A DNA stretch of 64,000 bases. Source: Acetitomaculum ruminis DSM 5522 (GTDB taxonomy: Bacteria > Bacillota > Clostridia > Lachnospirales > Lachnospiraceae). A program made the position numbers and the translations under genes. Each line of letters starts with the position of its first letter. The first letter of the stretch is position 1. The notes beneath the pieces are model-generated. The model had not been told where the DNA came from. It ran no database searches and saw nothing but the letters and a program-made list of their open reading frames with translations. This document shows, one piece after another, positions 50,628-61,118 of this stretch. The stretch is taken from positions 1 to 64,000 of the forward strand of contig NZ_FOJY01000014.1 of the NCBI RefSeq assembly GCF_900112085.1, read 5' to 3'.

Positions 50628-52655
50628 TTAATTTCCAAAGTACTGGTCTATTCCATCTGCAATTCCTGAAACTATCTTAAACTGATAAGGCTCTGAAGCC
50701 ATAAGTAAATCCTCTCTTGGATTGCTCATATAACCCATTTCCACAATGGTTACCGGAACCTGACACCAGTTTATTCCACTCATAGTGTCTGTTTCCCACA
50801 CATATTCTCTTCTACAGCCTGTACTTTTCACCATATTATCAAGAACATATGTGGATAAAGCCTTACTTTTTTGGTAAAGATGTGAATTATATGGGTTTGA
50901 CGGCGTCATACATATAGTCATGGCACCATTAGCTGCCGAACTGATAGAACCATTGGCATGAATCCTTATAAAGGCATCTGCATGAGCATTGTTCGCCACT
51001 GCCGCCCTTTGACTGTTACTTAGATTTACATCATTAGAGGTTCTAACCATTATTACTTTATAACCTCTTTTGTTAAGCTCGTTTTCTAACTTTAAGGAAA
51101 CTCTTAAATTCAATTCATATTCAGTAAGACCACTTGCAACTCCGCTGGTTCCCCCGGTAACCTTGGTTTTCATGGTTTTTGCTCCCGGTCCGATAGGCTC
51201 AAGAGCAGTATTTGCATATCTTTGATGTCCGGCATCTATTACAATAAGCTTTTTTTGTAAAATTCCATTGGAATCAAAAGTATATTCTTTTCCATCAATA
51301 ACCTGTTGTCCTGTCAGAGCTCTTCCATCATTGCCAAAATAGCTTCTGTTTCCATTTATATCCACCCATTTATTTCTGGCTGCTTTTCCACTTTCTTCAA
51401 AATAATATTTGAAGTTATCCACATATTTTATACAATTTGTAACAGCCCGCCCCTTGCTTTGAAAATAATAATAATCATTATCTACCTTTATTAAACTGTT
51501 CAGGGCAGCCTTTCCCTTTTGGGTAAAGTAATAATAATAGGTCTTTCCCTTGATTTTCAAGGATTTTAATGTATTTGTCAAAGCCTTTGCGTTTTTACCA
51601 AAAAAGTAATAATTATTTTTATTTCCACTTTTTATTTTCTTAAGGACTTCTTTTATGGCCTTTCCATCTTTACCAAAATAATAATAACTAACTTTTCCCT
51701 TAACTTTTATGCTTTTAAATTTGTTTATAAGGGCTCTTGAATTTTTATTAAAATAGTAATAATTAGTGGTTTTTCCTCTTTTTATTGTTTTAAAAGTATT
51801 GGTTATTGCTCTTGCATTATTTCCAAAGTAATAATAATTATATTTCTTTCCTGTTTTTATTTTTTTAAGGGTATTACTTATTGCTTTTGCATTGCTTCCA
51901 AAATAGTAAACATAGCCCTTATCCCCTGATTTTACGCGTTTTAAGGCATTTGTTACAGCACGGGCATTTCCATTAAAGTAATAATAATTTATACGATTTC
52001 CTGTTTTTACCTTTTTAAGGGTTTTCTTTAATGCTTTTCCATTTTTTCCAAAATAGTAAATATAGCTCTTAGCCCCTGATTTTACGCGTTTTAAGGCGTT
52101 TATCACCCCTCTTGCATTTTCATTAAAGTAGTAATAGTTGTTTTGTATTTTTTTTAGGCTGTTTCTTATCGCCTTCCCGTTTCCTCCAAAGTAAAACAAG
52201 TATTTACCATTTCCATATTTAAGATATTTTAATGTATTTTTTGTAGCTTTTCCGTCTTTTCCAAAGTAATAATAATAGCCTGTATTCCCTGATTTTACGC
52301 ATTTTAAGGTATTTTGAAGTGCCTTGGCATCTCTTCCAAAATAATAGTAACAGCTTTCATTTCCCTTTTTAATTACTTTTAGGGTATTTGTCAAAGCTTT
52401 ACCATCCCTGCCAAAATAATAATAGTATTTTTTATTACCTTCAGCTATTATTTTAAAAGTATTTTTTACGGCTTTTCCATCTTCCCCAAAGTAATAATAA
52501 TCTCCATTAATTTCTTTAAGAACATTTTTTAAATCTGTTTCATCTGAAGTTATTGTATTACTATTTTCCTCAGCCTGAAGTTTAATAGAGTTTATTGGAA
52601 TCATTGCCATAATAAATACAACAAGTAATATAATTATTGTCCCTTTATTTTTCAT
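50628..52655 (-). CDS. Secreted N-acetylmuramoyl-L-alanine amidase with about seventeen wall-binding-like repeats
   Basis: 675 residues. Residues 1-29 are a signal peptide. From about 40 to 455 there are about seventeen repeats of 22-28 residues built on YYYFGxxGKAxxNxLKxxKxG, close to the choline/glucan-binding repeat fold but rich in Tyr and Lys. Residues about 460-675 are an Amidase_3 domain (zinc ligands in VIDAGHQ, EYELNL and IRIHANGS, catalytic Glu in [11 protein letters not shown]). It cuts the amide between MurNAc and L-Ala in peptidoglycan outside the cell. The very basic repeats probably hold it on the wall polymer. It is 15 bases after the paralogous amidase gene. Confidence 0.9.
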   Translation of the reverse strand: MKNKGTIIILLVVFIMAMIPINSIKLQAEENSNTITSDETDLKNVLKEINGDYYYFGEDGKAVKNTFKIIAEGNKKYYYYFGRDGKALTNTLKVIKKGNESCYYYFGRDAKALQNTLKCVKSGNTGYYYYFGKDGKATKNTLKYLKYGNGKYLFYFGGNGKAIRNSLKKIQNNYYYFNENARGVINALKRVKSGAKSYIYYFGKNGKALKKTLKKVKTGNRINYYYFNGNARAVTNALKRVKSGDKGYVYYFGSNAKAISNTLKKIKTGKKYNYYYFGNNARAITNTFKTIKRGKTTNYYYFNKNSRALINKFKSIKVKGKVSYYYFGKDGKAIKEVLKKIKSGNKNNYYFFGKNAKALTNTLKSLKIKGKTYYYYFTQKGKAALNSLIKVDNDYYYFQSKGRAVTNCIKYVDNFKYYFEESGKAARNKWVDINGNRSYFGNDGRALTGQQVIDGKEYTFDSNGILQKKLIVIDAGHQRYANTALEPIGPGAKTMKTKVTGGTSGVASGLTEYELNLRVSLKLENELNKRGYKVIMVRTSNDVNLSNSQRAAVANNAHADAFIRIHANGSISSAANGAMTICMTPSNPYNSHLYQKSKALSTYVLDNMVKSTGCRREYVWETDTMSGINWCQVPVTIVEMGYMSNPREDLLMASEPYQFKIVSGIADGIDQYFGN

Positions 52656-52670
52656 AATAACATCCTTTTA

Positions 52671-53798
52671 TCAACTAAAATATACATCAATACCATTTGC
52701 TATACCTGTAACTATCTTATTTTGATAGTCCTCACTTGCCATAAGTAAGTCCTCGTTGGCATTTGACATATATCCCATTTCAACTATGGTTACCGGAACC
52801 TGACACCAATTTATTCCACTCATAGTATCCGTTTCCCAAACATATTCTTTATTGCATAAGGTCGCCTCTACCAAAGCATCTAATACTGCTGTTGAAAGGG
52901 CTTTACTTTGAGAGTATAGATTTCCGTTATAGGGGTTTGATGCAGTTTGACAAATGGTCATTGCCCCATTTGTTGACGAGTTTTCCGAACCGTTTGCATG
53001 AATCCTGATAAAAGCATCAGCTCCTGCATTATTGGCAACTGCTGCTCTTTCACTGTTACTGATGTTTACATCATTGCTGGTTCTGACCATTATTACTTCA
53101 TAGCCTCTTTTTGTTAATTCTGCCTGTAATTTAAGTGCTACCTGCAAATTAAGCTCATATTCATACAAACCGCTGGCAACACCTCTGGTTCCACCGGTTA
53201 CTTTTGCCTTAGTTTCTGATGCTCCAGGTCCTACAGGCTCTACACTGTCATCTCCTACTCTTTGATGTCCTGCATCAATTACAATAAGCTTATTGCCTGT
53301 TTTTTGTACAGTCTGTTCTTCTTCCTTATATTCCTTAAGTAACTGACTGTAAACATATAATTTTTTTTCTTTATAATAAATTACAGACCATTCTCCCTCA
53401 TCACAAATCTTATCAACCTGCGTATTTCCACTTAACTTTTCAAAAATATCATATTCCTCTCCAGGGCCGTATCTTACATTTACAATATCAGTGGTTTCCA
53501 TTTTAATTAAAGCATTTACATCTATATCCCCGGCATCATTTCTACTTTCATCAAATCCGGTATTTATATTATTTTCCTCTTTTTGGGATTTATAATTGAC
53601 CTCATTTTCTTTTTTATCCTTCTTAGTATCACTTTTATCTTCTGTCACTTTTGATTCCTCTTTATCCTTGATCTTTTTTTCTTCTTTGGTGGAAATGTCA
53701 TTGGTAGTTACTTTTCTCTTTCCACATCCTCCTAACAAACAGCTAAAAATTATCATACAAATAATTGTTAAAAATAATCTCTTGTATCTTTTTTTCAT
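52671..53798 (-). CDS. Lipoprotein N-acetylmuramoyl-L-alanine amidase with an SH3-like domain
   Basis: 375 residues from ATG 53798, which has AAGGAG six bases upstream; an earlier in-frame ATG at 53816 precedes the RBS. Signal peptide with lipobox LLGGC, then a Lys/Glu-rich linker of about 75 residues, a bacterial SH3-like domain ([20 protein letters not shown] and so on, about 105-160), and an Amidase_3 domain (about 170-375) with DAGHQR, EYELNLQ, RIHANGS and [11 protein letters not shown]. The catalytic domain is closely similar to the one in the next gene (shared [20 protein letters not shown]). Probable duplication, with the two copies anchored differently: lipid versus wall repeats. Confidence 0.92.
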   Translation of the reverse strand: MKKRYKRLFLTIICMIIFSCLLGGCGKRKVTTNDISTKEEKKIKDKEESKVTEDKSDTKKDKKENEVNYKSQKEENNINTGFDESRNDAGDIDVNALIKMETTDIVNVRYGPGEEYDIFEKLSGNTQVDKICDEGEWSVIYYKEKKLYVYSQLLKEYKEEEQTVQKTGNKLIVIDAGHQRVGDDSVEPVGPGASETKAKVTGGTRGVASGLYEYELNLQVALKLQAELTKRGYEVIMVRTSNDVNISNSERAAVANNAGADAFIRIHANGSENSSTNGAMTICQTASNPYNGNLYSQSKALSTAVLDALVEATLCNKEYVWETDTMSGINWCQVPVTIVEMGYMSNANEDLLMASEDYQNKIVTGIANGIDVYFS

Positions 53799-53956
53799 TC
53801 TTTTCTCCTTATTCATTGGTTTTTTCTGACTATATTTAACTATAACAGATTTTTACTTATTTTGTTAAAAATTACATATGTTTTACGAAAAAAAGCAGAA
53901 GAATTTTTCTCCTGCTCTTATCCTTAATACTATAATAATATTTTTAACCAAATCTC

Positions 53957-54385
53957 TTAAAAATCCTTCATCATTTTGTGAAGTATCCTATACAAATCGG
54001 CCGCATCTTTCTTATCAATACATACACATGAACCCATTTTTTCCGGAATTTCTACAGCCTTATCCCTAAGCTTTTCACCTTCTTCGGTTAAGGAAACAAT
54101 CAGACTTCTTTCGTCAGTTTTACATCTTTCCCTATTAATATATCCCTTTTTCTCAAGTGTTTTAAGAACTGGTGTTAATGTTCCGGAATCCAAATAAAGA
54201 AATTCTCCCATTTCTTTAACTGATAATTTCTTGTGCTCCCAGATAACCATCAAGGTTATATACTGGGTATACGTAATTCCCAATTCATCAAGGAAAGGCT
54301 TATATTTCCTTACAACTTCTTTTGCACATGCATATAAAGGAAAGCAAAGCTGATTCTCTAATTTTAGGCAATCATATTTTTCCAT
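53957..54385 (-). CDS. MarR family regulator, OhrR/MgrA-like
   Basis: 142 residues from ATG 54385, with GGAGGA nine bases upstream. The N-terminal motif LENQLCFPLYACAKEVVRKY places Cys14 where OhrR proteins carry the peroxide-sensing cysteine. The winged helix is KLSVKEMGEFLYLDSGTLTP (recognition helix) and the wing RERCKTDERSLIVSLTEEG. It probably represses a nearby or distant peroxide- or thiol-stress gene. No ohr gene is adjacent, so the target is unknown. It is monocistronic and minus-strand. Confidence 0.88.
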   Translation of the reverse strand: MEKYDCLKLENQLCFPLYACAKEVVRKYKPFLDELGITYTQYITLMVIWEHKKLSVKEMGEFLYLDSGTLTPVLKTLEKKGYINRERCKTDERSLIVSLTEEGEKLRDKAVEIPEKMGSCVCIDKKDAADLYRILHKMMKDF

Positions 54386-54534
54386 AGATATTTTCCTCCA
54401 AAACATTTTATACCTTTGACTTTACCACAATATTTAAGAGTTATCCATGTAATTAACGATTTTTTTTTAATTTTTTCAAATTAAATTATTTTCTTACTAA
54501 TTTTAATTAACTTTTACCTTGTTTTAAATGATTT

Positions 54535-55308
54535 CTATTGGTTATTTCTTCCAAATCCATTTGTTAAATCCTTTATTACTTCACCAGCTAACACCAAACC
54601 TGCTACTGCCGGTGTAAAAGCAATTGAGCCTGGAATACTACGACGGTCAGTACATTTATGTTCTGCTCCTGGAGGACATATACAATTTGTCTTACAGCTT
54701 ATCCCCATATCTTCAATAGGACGGATGGGTTTTTCATCTGAAAAGACAACCTTTAGCTTTTTCACTCCCCGCTTTTTCATCTCTCTACGCATTACTTTTG
54801 CAAGGGGACACATGGTAGTCTTATAAATATCAGCCACCTTAAAACGACTGGGATCAAGCTTGTTACCGGCACCCATGCAACTTATTACCGGCACATTCTC
54901 ACTTTTACATTTCATTATAATTTCTATCTTTGCAGTAACGGTATCAACCGCATCCACCACATAATCATAGGATTTAAAATCAAATTCATTAGAATTTTCC
55001 GGAAGGAAAAAGCATTTATGTGCCACAATGTCCACTTTCGGATTAATTTCCAGCATTCGCTCTTTCATTACATCTACTTTATGTTTTCCCACTGTTTTTC
55101 GGGTAGCAATTATCTGTCTGTTAAGATTTGTAAGACATACCTTATCGTCATCTATTAAATCAAAATGGCCAATTCCGGAGCGAACCAGTGCCTCGCAGAC
55201 ATATCCCCCTACACCTCCGATTCCAAAAACAGCCACTTTCTTATTTTTTAATTCTTCCATTGCATCCTTGCCAAGAAGGAGTTCGGTTCTTGAAAACTGA
55301 TTTAACAT
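54535..55308 (-). CDS. tcdA: tRNA threonylcarbamoyladenosine dehydratase (TcdA/CsdL)
   Basis: 257 residues from ATG 55308 (AGAGGA five bases upstream), chosen over an ATG 45 bases earlier that precedes the RBS and lies in the leader hairpin region. ThiF/E1-like fold with the nucleotide motif FGIGGVGGYVCEALVRSGIG and SCMGAGNKLDPSRF. Family-specific features include CPLAKVMRREMKKRGVKKLK and CPPGAEHKC. It converts t6A37 of tRNAs to the cyclic form ct6A with ATP. It has a strong minus-strand promoter just behind cysN. Confidence 0.92.
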   Translation of the reverse strand: MLNQFSRTELLLGKDAMEELKNKKVAVFGIGGVGGYVCEALVRSGIGHFDLIDDDKVCLTNLNRQIIATRKTVGKHKVDVMKERMLEINPKVDIVAHKCFFLPENSNEFDFKSYDYVVDAVDTVTAKIEIIMKCKSENVPVISCMGAGNKLDPSRFKVADIYKTTMCPLAKVMRREMKKRGVKKLKVVFSDEKPIRPIEDMGISCKTNCICPPGAEHKCTDRRSIPGSIAFTPAVAGLVLAGEVIKDLTNGFGRNNQ

Positions 55309-55334
55309 AATTATCCTCTTTACACTATGAAACA

Positions 55335-55381
55335 AGCAGATGATATATACCATCTGCCTGTTAACCTACTGAAACACTAGG
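55335..55381 (-). promoter_or_regulatory. Hairpins in the tcdA leader
   Basis: AACCTA/TAGGTT (55361-55381) and GCAGATG/CATCTGC (55335-55357) fall between the promoter and the start of tcdA. Neither has a T-run. They could be structured leader elements or the remains of a cysN terminator. Confidence 0.35.
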
Positions 55382-55384
55382 TTT

Positions 55385-55413
55385 ATATTATTAAATTTAT
55401 CTTGCTTTGTCAA
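55385..55413 (-). promoter_or_regulatory. SigA promoter of tcdA
   Basis: On the minus strand TTGACA (55408-55413) and TAATAT (55385-55390) are separated by 17 bases. It lies just after the cysN stop at 55424. Confidence 0.75.
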
Positions 55414-55423
55414 TGATTAAAAT

Positions 55424-57061
55424 TTAGATAAAGTCACCTACAGTAGTTGTTTCTTCAGTAATTCCTGTGGCTTTATAAATATAATCTGCTGCATCTTCCA
55501 GATTAGTTATTTCATCACCAAACCAGTTATTTTTATAAGCTCTATTAGTATTAAATATTCCAGAATCAAAGTCCTTTTTTACATACATAAGCACTACAAT
55601 TCCTGCATCATTGAGATGTCTTACTACCTCTTTTATCCCTTCATTATTTTCAGGAATGTATAAATATGTATGTCTGCCTCTGTTGGAAAGTTCTCTTTCA
55701 ATCCGTCTTGCAAAATCAAGATTAATAATATTACTTTCTTTTAATTCAAAAGTAATGGCTCTTTGTCCCTTCCAGTTACTTCTTATTTCCCTGTCAATAA
55801 CAGTTTTTCCTAAACCTTCCTCCCCCTTGTACAACTGAGTTACAACACCGCAGGCTGAGGTCATATTTGTAATTCTATCTATAAGAATTAATTCTCCAAG
55901 GGTTTTGTGTTTTGAGAAGGTATCCACAACAATCCCATCGGCAAATTTAAGTTCACATACTGCAATTTCATTTTTTTCCAAATTGCTTGCTTCTTTTTTA
56001 ACTCCCGTATTCACATCAATGGTATTTCTGATATGAGTAACAGTTCCGGGAATCAGCTTTGTACCTATTTTTACAAAGTAATTTTTTCCCGTTTCAAGCC
56101 TTTCATCATCCATCCAAAGCAAAGTCGCCTCTATAGAAGAGGTAACTCCTATTTCTCCTTCTGAAAATAGAACGCTTCCCCTTGAAACATCCACTTCCCT
56201 GTTTAGCTGAATTGTAACTGCTCTGTTTTTAGAAGCCTCCGTTGCCTCTTTATCAAGAATGTGTATACTTTTTACTTTTGCCTTTTCATTGCCGGGAAGA
56301 ATTCTTACTTCATCCCCTACATGAATTGTTCCTGATTCAATCTGTCCCTGAAATCCTCTAAAAGTATGGTTTGGACGACACACTCTTTGAACCGGCATAT
56401 AAAATCCCTTTTCACTTTTATTTTCAGTAACATCCACTTTTTCAAGGTATTCCAGCAACACCGGACCATCATACCATTTTATATTTTCAGAAGGAGTCGT
56501 TACATTGTCACCTTCCGTAGCTGATACCGGTATAATCACAACATTTTCCAGCTTCAATTCCTCAACAAGTTCTTTTATCTGATGTTGTATTGTATCAAAT
56601 CTTTCTTTACTATATAAAACCAGATCCATCTTATTTACTGCAAATACGAAATATTTAATTCCCATAAGAGAACAAATTCTTGCATGTCTTCTTGTCTGTA
56701 CCAGTACACCTTGTTTGGCATCAATCAAAATCACCGCTAAATCTGCAAATGACGCCCCTACAGCCATATTTCTTGTATATTCTTCGTGTCCCGGTGTATC
56801 TGCCACAATAAAGCTTCTGTTATCTGTTGTAAAATATCTGTATGCTACGTCTATTGTAATTCCCTGCTCTCTTTCTGCCATCAATCCATCAAGCAAAAGG
56901 GAATAATCAATAGCCCCATCTCTGCTTCCAACCTTTGATTCCAGCTCTAAGGCCTTTTTCTGGTCTGCGTATAAAAGTTTTGAATCATAAAGAATATGTC
57001 CAATGAGAGTGGATTTTCCATCGTCAACACTTCCGCAAGTAATAAATTTTAATAATTCCAT
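55424..57061 (-). CDS. cysN: Sulfate adenylyltransferase subunit CysN with a degenerate APS-kinase-like tail
   Basis: 545 residues. The GTPase domain has GSVDDGKST (P-loop), DTPGHEEYTRNM and NKMDLV, followed by two EF-Tu-like beta barrels. This is CysN, which with CysD makes APS from sulfate and ATP, driven by GTP hydrolysis. Residues 427-545 align by eye with an APS kinase domain (ALE-like helix ARRIERELSNRGRHTYLYIP, LNDAGIVVLMYV), but the P-loop position reads ELKESNIIN, so kinase activity should be lost. A CysNC fusion decayed to a pseudo-kinase fits the APS reductase next door, which needs no PAPS. Overlaps cysD by one base. Confidence 0.9.
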   Translation of the reverse strand: MELLKFITCGSVDDGKSTLIGHILYDSKLLYADQKKALELESKVGSRDGAIDYSLLLDGLMAEREQGITIDVAYRYFTTDNRSFIVADTPGHEEYTRNMAVGASFADLAVILIDAKQGVLVQTRRHARICSLMGIKYFVFAVNKMDLVLYSKERFDTIQHQIKELVEELKLENVVIIPVSATEGDNVTTPSENIKWYDGPVLLEYLEKVDVTENKSEKGFYMPVQRVCRPNHTFRGFQGQIESGTIHVGDEVRILPGNEKAKVKSIHILDKEATEASKNRAVTIQLNREVDVSRGSVLFSEGEIGVTSSIEATLLWMDDERLETGKNYFVKIGTKLIPGTVTHIRNTIDVNTGVKKEASNLEKNEIAVCELKFADGIVVDTFSKHKTLGELILIDRITNMTSACGVVTQLYKGEEGLGKTVIDREIRSNWKGQRAITFELKESNIINLDFARRIERELSNRGRHTYLYIPENNEGIKEVVRHLNDAGIVVLMYVKKDFDSGIFNTNRAYKNNWFGDEITNLEDAADYIYKATGITEETTTVGDFI

Positions 57062-57966
57062 TAGAAATATCCCTCCCTTTTTCTTCGCTCCATTGAACCT
57101 GTTTCTTCGTTATCAATTACCCTTGTAGTTCGTTCACTTGAAACGGCACTTAAAGTTTCCTCTATAATTTTATCCAAAGTATCCGCCTCTGATTCAACTC
57201 CACCGGTTAAGGGATAACATCCTAAAGTCCTAAATCTCACCATTTTATTCTGAATTTTTTCATTTTTTTCAAGTCTTTTTTCCATTCGCTCATCATCCAC
57301 CATTATTATGTTTCCATCTCTGTAAACCACAGGACGAACTTTTGCAAAATAAAGTGATGGAATCTCAATATTTTCCTTTTTTATGTATTGCCATATATCC
57401 TTTTCCGTCCAGTTAGAAAGGGGAAAAACTCTTACTTCCTCGCCCTTAAAAAGCTTTGTATTAAACAATTTCCACATCTCTGGTCTTTGATTTTTAGGAT
57501 CCCAGGCATGAGCAGAATTTCTAAAAGAAAAAATACGCTCTTTTGCTCTGGATTTTTCCTCATCCCTTCTTCCGCCACCAAAAGCAGCCGTAAATCCATA
57601 CTTGTCAAGTGCCTGTTTTAAAGCCTGCGTTTTCATAATATCCGTATAAGCACTTCCATGGTCAAAGGGATTTATTCCTTGTTCAACGCCTTCTTCGTTA
57701 ATATATTCAAGCATTGTCAATCCATATTTTTTTGCAACTGCATCACGAAATTCTATCATTTCCTTAAATTTCCAGGTAGTATTTACATGTAAAAAAGGAA
57801 AAGGTGGTTTTTCCGGATAAAATGCCTTTAAGGCAAGATGAAGCATTACCGAACTATCCTTTCCAATAGAATAAAGCATTACAGGTTTTTCACATTCTGC
57901 TGCCACTTCACGAATTATATATATTGCCTCTGTCTCCAATTCATCAAGATGCGTTAATCTGCTCAT
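57061..57966 (-). CDS. cysD: Sulfate adenylyltransferase subunit CysD
   Basis: 301 residues, the usual length. Adenine-nucleotide alpha-hydrolase fold with the PP-loop [12 protein letters not shown], then [31 protein letters not shown] and [15 protein letters not shown], all standard for CysD. It catalyses adenylation of sulfate with CysN. AGAGGA precedes the ATG. Lies 14 bases behind aprB in the operon. Confidence 0.95.
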   Translation of the reverse strand: MSRLTHLDELETEAIYIIREVAAECEKPVMLYSIGKDSSVMLHLALKAFYPEKPPFPFLHVNTTWKFKEMIEFRDAVAKKYGLTMLEYINEEGVEQGINPFDHGSAYTDIMKTQALKQALDKYGFTAAFGGGRRDEEKSRAKERIFSFRNSAHAWDPKNQRPEMWKLFNTKLFKGEEVRVFPLSNWTEKDIWQYIKKENIEIPSLYFAKVRPVVYRDGNIIMVDDERMEKRLEKNEKIQNKMVRFRTLGCYPLTGGVESEADTLDKIIEETLSAVSSERTTRVIDNEETGSMERRKREGYF

Positions 57967-57980
57967 AATAATCCTCTCAC

Positions 57981-58292
57981 TTAATACTTATTAGATTCTT
58001 TCATATTTACTACAATAATTTCCTTACTTCCATCCCGTTTTGTTACAATCCATTTTCTAAAATTATCCTTTTCCTCCACAGAAAGAAGAGATCCTTTTCC
58101 TCCAATATCCGCCCCAAGAAAAAATTTAATTGCATTTTTTTTGCATTCTTTTATACATGAGGTACATCCCCAGCAATCCTTTTGTCTTTTTATACAAGCT
58201 TTATCATTAATAATTTTAATAAGATTTCCCGGACAAACTTCCACACACTTTTTACAACCTACGCAGGATTTTTCATCAATTCTGATGCTCAT
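57981..58292 (-). CDS. aprB: Ferredoxin-type adenylylsulfate reductase beta subunit (AprB-like)
   Basis: 103 residues, shorter than the AprB of sulfate-respiring bacteria. Two 4Fe-4S motifs are present: [13 protein letters not shown] (near residue 10) and [16 protein letters not shown] (near residue 42). The C-terminal 45 residues are a small tail with [20 protein letters not shown], in line with the AprB tail that wraps around AprA. It passes electrons to the AprA flavin. Overlaps aprA by four bases (ATGA). Confidence 0.85.
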   Translation of the reverse strand: MSIRIDEKSCVGCKKCVEVCPGNLIKIINDKACIKRQKDCWGCTSCIKECKKNAIKFFLGADIGGKGSLLSVEEKDNFRKWIVTKRDGSKEIIVVNMKESNKY

Positions 58293-60016
58293 ATCACTTC
58301 ACCTCCTGCATCAACAGCATTTTTATCATCAAATTTAAAAATCAATGGTTGATAATCTCCTGTTACTAGAGGCCTTTTAATAATCTTGATTTTCCCATTC
58401 TTTTTTATGGAATTAATATATAAATCAAAATCTTTGCTTTCCAAAGGATAGCTTTTATTTTCTGAAAATCCATGCCAACGGGTTTCTTTCCTTGCCTTTA
58501 AATGCTCAATTAAAGATAGACTTATTATTAATCTTTCTTTGATTTCATATATCTGCAATAGTTCATCTGTATCTTCTGCTGATAAGCCTTTTAAAACCTC
58601 AAATAAACCTTCAATTTTTTCTTTGGCAAGATTAAGTCCGGTTTCATTATATTGATAATTTTTTGAAATTCCTCCGGCATATTCATCCATTATTTTTTGC
58701 ATGCTCTCCTCGAGTTGTTCAATGGATATAATTCCCTGCTCATTGTTTAAATATCTTTCATATTCACTAATAATTTCTTTTTCACCATCCACCTGAGCAT
58801 GCTCAACTTCATTTTTGAGATAATCCATAATGGAATGAGCAGCAAGTTTTCCTTCAGCTAAAGCTCCAGTTACATATTTTTGAGGTGCACCCCCTGCCAC
58901 ATCTCCTGCAGCATATAACCCTTTTATTGTAGTGGCTCTATTATTATCCACCCAGAAACCGCTGGCAGTATGTCCCCCCACTATATAGGGTTCCGTACCT
59001 TCAATTTCAACATTATTTTGAGAAGGTCCTTTTCCTGCTTCTATCCACTTTAGGGTTTGAGAGGGTGCCATGTTTAGATAGGCTTTATATAAATCCTCCT
59101 CCTGCTCTTTTGAAATTTCGTCTGTTTTTAAATAGCATGGACCCTTTCCATCTTTGTTTTCCTCTGTAGTTCCATATACCCTTTCACATGTGGCAAGTCC
59201 ATATTTATTTTCATAAATTTCTCCATAACTGTTAATCTGTTTTGCTCTAACTCCCTGGGCAATAGTTCCTGTAGGTGCTATGGTATCCTTGCATCTAAGA
59301 GCAATAAATCTCATTTCAAAAGTTGTCATTTCTGCTCCGGCATTTATACCCATTGCATATCCCCCACCGGTATTAAAAGGCGGATACCACATCTTATGTC
59401 TTGAAAATCCGGGATTATTTGGTCTGTATATACCTGCGGCCCCTCCTGTAGAGATAAGAACTGCCCTGGCATTAATTACATAGGCCTCATTTTTATTTAC
59501 ATCAAACCCCACAGCTGCGTACACTTTATTATCTTTTACCAACAAATCCGTAATATTAAGATGATTTATAACTGAAATATTTTCTGAAGATTCAGCCATT
59601 TTTGCCAAAATAGGTTTGATGTTTTCTCCGTTAATTTTAATGTTTCTATTTCCTCTGGTAACATATTTACCCTTTTCATCCTTTAAAATCACAAGTCCGT
59701 TTTCTTCAAGAATTCCGGTTACTTCATTAAGGTTTTCTGAAATCGACAAAAGTAAGTCTTCTCTTACAATACCCTTAGCATCATTCTTACAATAATCCAC
59801 ATAATCCTTGGGAGTTCTGCCCTCAGTTATATAGGCATTTATGGCATTTACTCCCGCAGCAAGACATCCGCTTCTTTTAATATTTGCCTTTTCAGCAATT
59901 ATTACCTTAAAATCACCCTGTTTAGAAAAAGTGTAGGCTGCATAGCATCCTGCCGTTCCACCACCTATTATCAAAATATCTGTATTAATTTTCTTAATAT
60001 CCATTGACTTTCTCAT
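58289..60016 (-). CDS. aprA: Adenylylsulfate reductase alpha subunit-like flavoprotein (AprA)
   Basis: 575 residues. FAD-binding fumarate reductase/AprA family: dinucleotide fold ILIIGGGTAGCYAAYTF at 12-29, GCLAAGVNAINAYI, and a C-terminal ISLSLIEHLKARKETRW. It sits in front of aprB and behind a sulfate ABC transporter, and no fumarate reductase membrane or iron-sulfur subunit is present, which favours APS reduction to sulfite over fumarate reduction. In respiration AprAB works with Sat and a menaquinone complex; here the partner is CysND, so I infer an assimilatory role. GGTAGG precedes the ATG. Confidence 0.85.
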   Translation of the reverse strand: MRKSMDIKKINTDILIIGGGTAGCYAAYTFSKQGDFKVIIAEKANIKRSGCLAAGVNAINAYITEGRTPKDYVDYCKNDAKGIVREDLLLSISENLNEVTGILEENGLVILKDEKGKYVTRGNRNIKINGENIKPILAKMAESSENISVINHLNITDLLVKDNKVYAAVGFDVNKNEAYVINARAVLISTGGAAGIYRPNNPGFSRHKMWYPPFNTGGGYAMGINAGAEMTTFEMRFIALRCKDTIAPTGTIAQGVRAKQINSYGEIYENKYGLATCERVYGTTEENKDGKGPCYLKTDEISKEQEEDLYKAYLNMAPSQTLKWIEAGKGPSQNNVEIEGTEPYIVGGHTASGFWVDNNRATTIKGLYAAGDVAGGAPQKYVTGALAEGKLAAHSIMDYLKNEVEHAQVDGEKEIISEYERYLNNEQGIISIEQLEESMQKIMDEYAGGISKNYQYNETGLNLAKEKIEGLFEVLKGLSAEDTDELLQIYEIKERLIISLSLIEHLKARKETRWHGFSENKSYPLESKDFDLYINSIKKNGKIKIIKRPLVTGDYQPLIFKFDDKNAVDAGGEVI

Positions 60017-60026
60017 AAATACCTAC

Positions 60027-61088
60027 CTAAATAACCATTTCTTCTTCTACCAATGAGCTGTTATTTGCCAGAATAACTTCATTATCTTTTACTATGTAAA
60101 GTCGGTGAATAAATACATCAACTTTTTCTCCCAGATTTATTTCTGCATCATTGATACTTCTTATGGCCGAAATAATATTTCCATGAATTTTAACCTTTAT
60201 TTCAATGCTACTGCCCCTGAAAATTTTGTCACAAACAGTGCCTTCTTCTGCAGAATTTGCATATTGAATACTTTCACCTTTTTTAAAAACACTTACAAAC
60301 TCAGGTCTGATATATGCTTTTTCTCCCTCTTGTTTTCTGTCAAAATATCTAAAATCCTGGTAGTTTTCCACTGCTACGGAATTTCCTATAAATTCAGCTA
60401 CAAAAGGTGTGGCAGGATTTTTATATAATTCCTGTGGAGAACCCACCTGTTCAACTCTTCCTTTGTTAGTAACTACTATTTCATCCGCAACTTCAATGGC
60501 TTCATCCTGATCATGTGTAACAAAAATACTTGTTATATTAAGTCTGGTTATCATCTGTCTAAGCCAGGTTCTAAGCTCTAATCTTACCTTTGCATCAATA
60601 GCCGCAAAGGGCTCGTCTAAAAGAAGAATCTGAGGATTATGAGCCAATGCTCTGGCAAAAGCTACCCTTTGTTGCTGACCACCTGATAACTGGCTTGGAT
60701 ATCTTTTTTCAAGTCCTTGACAGTTAATTAACTCCAAAAGTTCATTTACCCTTTCTTTTACCTTACTTTCCGGTGTCTTTTTTACTCTAAGACCAAAAGC
60801 AATATTGTCAAAAACTGTCATATATCTAAATAATGCATAATTTTGAAATACAAAACCAATTCCTCTTTCACTTCCTGGAATATTATTAACAACTTTTCCA
60901 TCTATAATAACTTCTCCCGAATCAGGATTTTCAAGGCCTGCAATCATTCTAAGAATTGTTGTTTTTCCACTTCCCGAAGGTCCTAAAAGTGCTACAAGCT
61001 TTCCTTTTTCAATGGAAAAATTAATATTTTTAGATGCATGGAATTTTTTAAAATGTTTATTTATATCATGAAGCTCAACATATGCCAT
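60027..61088 (-). CDS. cysA: Sulfate ABC importer, ATPase CysA
   Basis: 353 residues from ATG 61088 (AAGGG eight bases upstream; another ATG lies three codons earlier, too close to it). Walker A GPSGSGKTT, Q-loop VFQNYALFRY, signature LSGGQQQRVAFARAL and Walker B LLLDEPFAAID are intact. The C-terminal regulatory extension resembles the TOBE domain. It energises sulfate uptake through CysT and CysW. Fourth gene of the operon. Confidence 0.94.
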   Translation of the reverse strand: MAYVELHDINKHFKKFHASKNINFSIEKGKLVALLGPSGSGKTTILRMIAGLENPDSGEVIIDGKVVNNIPGSERGIGFVFQNYALFRYMTVFDNIAFGLRVKKTPESKVKERVNELLELINCQGLEKRYPSQLSGGQQQRVAFARALAHNPQILLLDEPFAAIDAKVRLELRTWLRQMITRLNITSIFVTHDQDEAIEVADEIVVTNKGRVEQVGSPQELYKNPATPFVAEFIGNSVAVENYQDFRYFDRKQEGEKAYIRPEFVSVFKKGESIQYANSAEEGTVCDKIFRGSSIEIKVKIHGNIISAIRSINDAEINLGEKVDVFIHRLYIVKDNEVILANNSSLVEEEMVI

Positions 61089-61118
61089 ATCATTCACCCT
61101 TCTAAACTACTAAAATCA

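Noticed and set aside
58289-60016. Fumarate reductase or L-aspartate oxidase
   Set aside because: The gene is in a sulfate operon with an adjacent AprB-like ferredoxin and CysDN, and no partner subunits of fumarate reductase are present.
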